A stretch of DNA of 64,000 nt from Kluyveromyces lactis (lineage: Eukaryota > Ascomycota > Saccharomycetes > Saccharomycetales > Saccharomycetaceae), in assembly GCF_000002515.2 (NCBI RefSeq), contig NC_006042.1, forward strand, positions 992,001-1,056,000, written 5' to 3'. Of this stretch, positions 59,089-64,000 are shown in pieces. The position numbers and the translations under genes were made by a program. The notes under the pieces are model-generated. The model was not told where the DNA came from. It worked only from the letters and a program-made list of their open reading frames with translations, and ran no database searches. How positions within the stretch are numbered: the first letter of the stretch is position 1; every line of letters begins with the position of its first letter.

Positions 59089-59408
59089 AATGAATTCAGA
59101 ATTTGGATGGTGTTTCGGATGATGTTCACAGTAATAGGAATGTGTTCATTCGGTAAATAGTTGATGAATTGTATGGTTATTAACCTACATGACTCTGGAC
59201 TGGCTGCATTTGAATTTTAGGCCTGTGAATCTTTAAGTCTATTTTATACAGCACCTAGAAAAAAAGATAGATATGCGGATAGAAAGATAGATAGAGATAG
59301 AGATAGGCCATATGACTCATTCGATACGTTAAGGCTATATACACGTACACTAGATCGAATTAAACTAGATCTCATTTGACTCAATGCGGCAAGTGGCAAA
59401 TCAAAAGT
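59089..59408. other. MPR1 upstream region with GATA microsatellite
   Basis: About 320 bp. An imperfect GATA/GATAGA repeat lies at about 59264-59306. GATA runs could bind nitrogen regulators (GATA factors), plausible for a proline-analogue enzyme, but they may be simple repeats. Confidence 0.5.
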
Positions 59409-60272
59409 TCAAAATCCATTTTCCTTAATGAAACCGGTGACCATTTTGAATAACTCCTTTTGTGAATCTTCTTCCGGAACGGCATGAGTTGCACCCTTGA
59501 TAAGACCGGAATTCTTCGACCATAACTTCTTATCCACGAAACATTGCCATCTTTGCAATAGTTCAAGCGGTTTCCCATTATTTGGATAGCATTCATCCTT
59601 CTCGGACAATGCAATAAGGAATGGGTCTTTGATGTAACCAAATGTGATTTCCAATTTTTCATCAGAGAGATCTGATGAAAAGAAGTCATCGTCACCATCG
59701 GGCAACAACAACGAACACCATCTATAAGCAGTTATCGGCGTATCTAACATACACTCAGCGTGCTTCGAAGACAATAATTCCTCTGGTTTCCCTGCATCAA
59801 CCAAAGCTTTAGCTTCTGCATTCAATTTTGATAACAACGGTTGAGGAATCACAGTGCTACCAAATTCTCTATCAGAAACGGCTGCCTGCAATATCCCACC
59901 GGAAATCTTGCCCGGATGATGCAACAAATAGTGGATCGTGTTTTGAGATCCAGTGGAATGACCCATCAACAGCACCATTTCTCTCCCATCCTTCTTCAAA
60001 TAATCTACCAACGAGTCAATCTCTTCGTCATCACGTTTCAAAGAACCAGTTCCAAACCCGATATAACTACTGGTTATCTGAATTTGGACCAAAGAGTAGC
60101 CCAATGGATCCAATGCCTTGGCTAACCCTTGCAAATAAGGAACAGTCAACAATCCATCGGTAAGTCCACCAACGAATATCAAGGCTTTCGATTTACCAAT
60201 CGGGTCAAATTCAAAAGCTACTCTTTTTTCCTTAAAAAGATGCAAGGTGCCAGGAACTTTTGTGCTAGACAT
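59409..60272 (-). CDS. DUF1749 alpha/beta hydrolase
   Basis: Serine hydrolase of 287 residues in the fungal DUF1749 family (related to SidJ, a siderophore esterase of Aspergillus). The early strand ALIFVGGLTDGLLTVPYLQ resembles an oxyanion segment, the nucleophile elbow is GHSTGSQ (about 115), and the histidine is likely in GATHAVPEEDS near the C-terminus. There is no signal peptide or membrane helix. The substrate is unknown; ester cleavage is the family activity. I know of no S. cerevisiae counterpart. It is divergent from PXA1. Confidence 0.85.
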   Translation of the reverse strand: MSSTKVPGTLHLFKEKRVAFEFDPIGKSKALIFVGGLTDGLLTVPYLQGLAKALDPLGYSLVQIQITSSYIGFGTGSLKRDDEEIDSLVDYLKKDGREMVLLMGHSTGSQNTIHYLLHHPGKISGGILQAAVSDREFGSTVIPQPLLSKLNAEAKALVDAGKPEELLSSKHAECMLDTPITAYRWCSLLLPDGDDDFFSSDLSDEKLEITFGYIKDPFLIALSEKDECYPNNGKPLELLQRWQCFVDKKLWSKNSGLIKGATHAVPEEDSQKELFKMVTGFIKENGF

Positions 60273-60491
60273 CTTTTGATTTCACCGTATCCTCAATTAA
60301 CTGCACCGATCTCAATTGAGCAGTACATATACATTCGTCCTACTCTCACTACCAGAAACATCTCTGGTAAGCATATACTCATTATCAATGAGCACTTATA
60401 CATTCTTACTTTCAGATAGATAGAGAGAAAGGGTGATTGATATGCAGGGCGGGAATAAAAACTCTTGGCGGACATAGGAAAAAAGAATTTG

Positions 60492-60513
60492 ATCACGTGA
60501 TGAATCACGTGAT
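60492..60513. promoter_or_regulatory. Paired ATCACGTGAT sites
   Basis: Two identical 10-bp palindromes with CACGTG cores, spaced 12 nt start to start, so on nearly the same helix face. Cbf1-type or other bHLH dimers bind this core. The same core is centromere CDEI in Saccharomycetaceae, but no CDEII/CDEIII follows. Confidence 0.6.
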
Positions 60514-60578
60514 TTACCTCTTTTTCCCCGCTTTTATTATTTCCTGCTGATTGCGTCTCTGGCAAGGGAAGAATCCCC

Positions 60579-60601
60579 CGGTTTTAAGACTTTCGTCTCC
60601 G
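60579..60601 (+). promoter_or_regulatory. Oleate-response element upstream of PXA1
   Basis: CGG-TTT-TAA, 11 nt, then CCG exactly fits CGGN3TNAN9-12CCG, the Oaf1/Pip2 site. It is about 390 nt before the PXA1 ATG. PXA1 is an oleate-induced peroxisomal gene in S. cerevisiae. Confidence 0.75.
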
Positions 60602-60990
60602 GATTGCTAATATCTGATGAAAGGCTTGAAGAGGAGTCCGGGCAATAGTTAGTGACGTCCGTCACTCAGTTGCCACTCAAACTTTAGTTATGGAGAATTA
60701 AATGGCTATAATTAAGTACGATCAAACATCTCCAAATGATTTAAACCCTGAAATTACGATTACGACATTTTATTAGTGATAGAAACCCTGGATATTTCAC
60801 ATTTAAAGAGACAAGTAACCTGACTTTTAATCTAACCAGTTGCCTTAGTCTGAAATAGTTTGAAACAAGAAGTTTCGTTCCTGGAGCTCTCTATAAGTTT
60901 TGTTAGCGACAAGTCAGTTTGACATATTAAGTCTCCTTATGGAAACAAGAACTAAAAAAAAAACAACTAGTTTGATATAACACGCAAAAG

Positions 60991-63528
60991 ATGCCTGATA
61001 TATCGGTGAAAGTTAAGCTCACTAAATTACTTGTTCAGCTTCATTATCATATTTTGAGGTTGGACCTTCGAAATGTAAAACCAAAGGGGTATTTGTCTAC
61101 TTTGTTGCGACATTGTTTGACGTTGGTTAGAAGTTCTTCGGAAATAGGACAAGGATTAGGGTCAAGAAATGACAAATTTAGGAGACATGCAAAGTTAATT
61201 CTTTGGGTATTTGCTACTATCGGTATAAGTTCTTCAGTTGGTACAGTTTTCTGGGTCAATAGGGTGATAGCATATTGGAGGAACAAGAAGAATGCCCGAG
61301 TTACATCACATTCTGTTGCCAAGAACCAATTACTGCAAAATGGCACTCGTGAGTTGTACATTTCAGATGGCAGCAAGGATAAGAAAATAGTGGTTACGCC
61401 GACTGAGAAGGATCAATATGAACACGATAAGTACCTTTTCAAGAATTTGGAAAGGGATGTTAAATCGCAATTGTTCAATTCTAAATTCCTTCAACAGTTG
61501 AATGTGCTTTCCACGATCTTGATACCGAAATTCTTGCATAAGAATAGTTTGATGCTTTCAGCCCAGATTTTCTTTCTAATATTGCGCACATGGTTATCGT
61601 TGATGGTGGCTAGGTTGGATGGTCAGATTGTGAGGGATATCATCTCTGGTCAGCCAAGAAAATTTGTGATTGATATGGCATGTTGGTTCTTCATAGCGTT
61701 CCCTGCTTCTTACACGAACAGTGCTATCAAATACATACAAAGAAAATTAAGCTTAAACTTTAGGTCTCGATTGACCAGGTACATCCATGATATGTATCTT
61801 GATAAGAGGTTGGTATTTTATAAGACAGCGTTCGATAACGAAGCTACCAGTTCAATTATTGCAAATATCGATAATTCTATCACTAACGATGTACAAAAAT
61901 TCTGTGACGCTATCACGAATGTATTTGCTAACGTTGCAAAACCAGTTATCGACCTTGTATTCTTTTCCATATATTTAAGGGATTCGTTGGGGTCCTTTGG
62001 TGTCATCGGAATATTCCTGAACTATTTTTTGACAGGATACGTTTTAAGGAAGTATTCTCCACCTTTGGGTAAATTGGTAAGTTTGAGATCAAGTTCCGAA
62101 GGTGACTACTATAACTACCATTTGAATATGATCAATAACAGTGAGGAAATTGCCTTTTATCAGGGCACGAGTGTGGAAAGAAGTAAAGTCAATACGCTAT
62201 ATGACAAATTGATGGATCAAATGCTACTTGTCGATCGGTCAAAGGTTGAATACAACATCATTGAAGATTACATTTTGAAATATACCTGGTCAGCATGGGG
62301 TTATGTTTTTGCTTCTATCCCAATTGTACTTCGTACATGGGCTTCAGAGGAAACTAGTGAATCTGCCAATATGAAAGATTTTATCATGAACAAAAGATTA
62401 ATGTTATCGCTAGCAGATGCAGGAACTAGGTTGATGCATTCTATCAAGGATATCTCACAGTTAACAGGTTATACCAATAGAGTGTTTGTTTTGTTGAAAG
62501 TCTTACATAGGGTCCATGACTCCAACTTTGACTACGGGATGGTCAGTAGCTTTGATGAAGCAGAATTGAATGCAACTTCTACCACGGTGGTTTCGAACGG
62601 CAAAACTGCTATTAGAGGAACTGTGCAGCATGATTTCAATGGTATCAGATTCGAAAATATTGACGTGGTTATTCCATCTGCTAGAGGGATTAACGGTACT
62701 ACTTTGGTGAAGGGTCTTACCTTTCAAATCCCAGCAGTTATTAATCCAGAGCCTTCGTCATCAAAGCAAGTTTCATTAGCTAATGTTAGAGATCCATTGG
62801 ATCAATCAAGGTTTATGATCAATCATGGCATGGGTAGTAGTTTGTTGATTCTCGGACCAAACAGTTGTGGTAAGAGCTCCATTGAAAGGATTTTGACTGA
62901 AATTTGGCCAATTTATAACAAGAATGGGTTACTTTCAACCCCACCAAGTCACGATTTATTCTGTGTACCTCAACGTCCATATTTCATTCAGGGAGGTACC
63001 TTCAGAGACCAAATAATTTATCCAATGACTTATGAACAATTCCATGAAAGGGGACATAAAGACACATATTTGGTTCAGATACTACGCGAAGTTAGATTGG
63101 ACTATTTGTTGAAGAGAGATCGGGGTCTAAATTATTTCGATGCAATTGCTGACTGGAAGGATGTTTTAAGTGGGGGAGAGAAGCAAAGAATGAACTTCAC
63201 AAGAATAATGTTCCACAGACCAAGGTTCGTTGTTTTAGACGAAGCCACTAACGCTATCAGTGTTGATATGGAAGATCATCTTTTTACCATGTTGAAGAGA
63301 TACAGATTCAACTTCATATCCATCTCTCAACGCCCGTCTTTGATAAAATACCATGACTACCTATTGGAATTGACTAACGGAACTGATTGGAGCCTACAGG
63401 CATTAGGGTCAGACGAAGCTATTTTATCAATCGAAAATGAGATTGAAACCCTAAACCAAAAGCTAACAAAGGTAAAAGAATGGGAAAGGCAGAGAGATGA
63501 ACTACAGGCAAAGTTGACATTGGTGTGA
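60991..63528 (+). CDS. PXA1: Peroxisomal half-ABC transporter Pxa1 (ABCD)
   Basis: Half-transporter that, with Pxa2, imports long-chain acyl-CoA into peroxisomes; homologue of human ALD protein. The 845 residues compare with 870. Hydrophobic segments start at about 72-90 ([20 protein letters not shown]), then the ABC transmembrane domain at about 185-470. The single ATPase domain has Walker [11 protein letters not shown] (about 621), signature [11 protein letters not shown] and Walker [13 protein letters not shown]-terminal coiled coil ([20 protein letters not shown]) ends the protein. Pxa1 rather than Pxa2 rests on position beside PPT2 and NOP53 (YPL148C-YPL146C). An oleate element is upstream. 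Confidence 0.95.
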   Translation: MPDISVKVKLTKLLVQLHYHILRLDLRNVKPKGYLSTLLRHCLTLVRSSSEIGQGLGSRNDKFRRHAKLILWVFATIGISSSVGTVFWVNRVIAYWRNKKNARVTSHSVAKNQLLQNGTRELYISDGSKDKKIVVTPTEKDQYEHDKYLFKNLERDVKSQLFNSKFLQQLNVLSTILIPKFLHKNSLMLSAQIFFLILRTWLSLMVARLDGQIVRDIISGQPRKFVIDMACWFFIAFPASYTNSAIKYIQRKLSLNFRSRLTRYIHDMYLDKRLVFYKTAFDNEATSSIIANIDNSITNDVQKFCDAITNVFANVAKPVIDLVFFSIYLRDSLGSFGVIGIFLNYFLTGYVLRKYSPPLGKLVSLRSSSEGDYYNYHLNMINNSEEIAFYQGTSVERSKVNTLYDKLMDQMLLVDRSKVEYNIIEDYILKYTWSAWGYVFASIPIVLRTWASEETSESANMKDFIMNKRLMLSLADAGTRLMHSIKDISQLTGYTNRVFVLLKVLHRVHDSNFDYGMVSSFDEAELNATSTTVVSNGKTAIRGTVQHDFNGIRFENIDVVIPSARGINGTTLVKGLTFQIPAVINPEPSSSKQVSLANVRDPLDQSRFMINHGMGSSLLILGPNSCGKSSIERILTEIWPIYNKNGLLSTPPSHDLFCVPQRPYFIQGGTFRDQIIYPMTYEQFHERGHKDTYLVQILREVRLDYLLKRDRGLNYFDAIADWKDVLSGGEKQRMNFTRIMFHRPRFVVLDEATNAISVDMEDHLFTMLKRYRFNFISISQRPSLIKYHDYLLELTNGTDWSLQALGSDEAILSIENEIETLNQKLTKVKEWERQRDELQAKLTLV

Positions 63529-63768
63529 AAAATTGGTTTGAAAATTTAAATCTGCCAAGTCAAATGAACTATTCTTGGTGTGTAGTTCAATCAGTAGTAA
63601 AAGTGTCGGATATTGTATTCATTACTATTATATAATATAATCACAGAGTTAATGAATCTATTAATATTTTGCTCTATATAAATTATGCAAGAAAAGCACA
63701 GGTACGTCTGTGTATTTTATTGTACAAATGGTACGGAATGATGTATAGAAAGAAAAGAGCAAATTAAT

Positions 63769-64000
63769 CTATTTGAAGTCCTTGTAAGTCCATTTCTCAG
63801 TGACTCTTGGTTTATATCTTCTACCTTTTCTAATAGGGATACGAGATTCTACCCTACCAGAACTTTGTAATGCTCTCACAGTGTCATATAGCAGATTACC
63901 TTCTGGTCTTAATTTTCTTAATGAATCTGATAGTTCATCTGAGAATTTCACCTCTAAATTGTCTTCCATGACGGAATGTTTAGTACCAAGCTTATGCTTC
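63769..64000 (-). CDS. NOP53: Nop53, ribosome biogenesis factor (3' end only)
   Basis: C-terminal 76 codons of a nucleolar factor needed for 60S maturation and for recruiting the exosome and Mtr4. The frame runs beyond the right edge, reading KHKLGTKHSVMEDNLEVKF and then SDSLRKLRPEGNLLYD, VESRIPIRKGRRYKP and VTEKWTYKDFK. This ending is characteristic of Nop53/GLTSCR2. The internal ATG at 63969 is not the start. Following PXA1 as in YPL147W-YPL146C supports it; the stops face each other 240 bp apart. Confidence 0.92.
   Translation of the reverse strand, partial: KHKLGTKHSVMEDNLEVKFSDELSDSLRKLRPEGNLLYDTVRALQSSGRVESRIPIRKGRRYKPRVTEKWTYKDFK

Larger units (their letters stand above)
60273..60990. 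promoter_or_regulatory. Divergent DUF1749/PXA1 promoter region
   Basis: About 720 bp. It contains two ATCACGTGAT palindromes 12 nt apart (60492-60501, 60504-60513) and a complete oleate-response element (60579-60601). No RNA gene was found. Confidence 0.65.

Noticed and set aside
60492-60513. Centromere (CDEI-like ATCACGTGA)
   Set aside because: No AT-rich CDEII of the right length or CDEIII follows; the sites lie in a divergent promoter.

Overview
This window is nuclear DNA from a budding yeast. Genes are dense and almost intronless, spacers are short and AT-rich, and nearly every protein has a recognisable Saccharomyces cerevisiae relative. Gene order points to a yeast that diverged before the whole-genome duplication, most likely Kluyveromyces (K. 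lactis or a close relative; the species is inference). From about 34 kb to the right end, single-copy genes interleave relatives of two S. cerevisiae regions: YPL153C-YPL146C (RAD53, RRD2, PRP46, ATG5, PPT2, PXA1, NOP53) and YOR245C-YOR233W (DGA1, ESA1, PUS7, SSP2, MET7, ABP140, KIN4). That zipper is expected of an unduplicated ancestor.

Layout. 1-8 kb: the 5' part of CDC20 (runs off the left edge), DSD1, a 2.2 kb non-coding stretch, and a glutamine/histidine-rich Zn2Cys6 regulator. 8-22 kb: a block matching S. cerevisiae YIL161W-YIL156W and YKR099W-YKR100C: a YIL161W-like gene, POT1, the formin BNR1, SKG1/AIM20, COA1, a spliced DUF1748 microprotein (YIL156W-B type) and BAS1. 22-28 kb: ULP1, MSH4, HST2 and a tRNA-Asn. 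29-34 kb: an MCH-type transporter, PAC11 and SLD5. 34-64 kb: the YPL/YOR zipper, with three genes of note inserted: an Ecdysoneless (ECD/SGT1) homologue, an MPR1-type acetyltransferase and a DUF1749 hydrolase.

The genes are mainly housekeeping: cell cycle and checkpoint (CDC20, RAD53, SLD5, KIN4, ULP1), chromatin (ESA1, HST2), peroxisomal beta-oxidation (POT1, PXA1), lipid synthesis (DGA1), cytoskeleton (BNR1, PAC11, ABP140), meiosis (MSH4, SSP2) and RNA modification and processing (PUS7, PRP46, TRM140 domain of ABP140, NOP53). No transposon, LTR, CRISPR array or virus-like element was recognised.

The most informative non-standard features are: a programmed +1 frameshift (CTT-AGG-C) in ABP140 joining a Lifeact-type actin peptide to a tRNA methyltransferase; a 9-nt first exon in the DUF1748 microprotein gene; a 4-nt ATGA overlap of HST2 and MSH4; a full oleate-response element upstream of PXA1; a sporulation element before SSP2; and an unexplained protein-like open frame at 49.73-50.05 kb. 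Where the open frame extends upstream of any ATG, starts are set at the first in-frame ATG.
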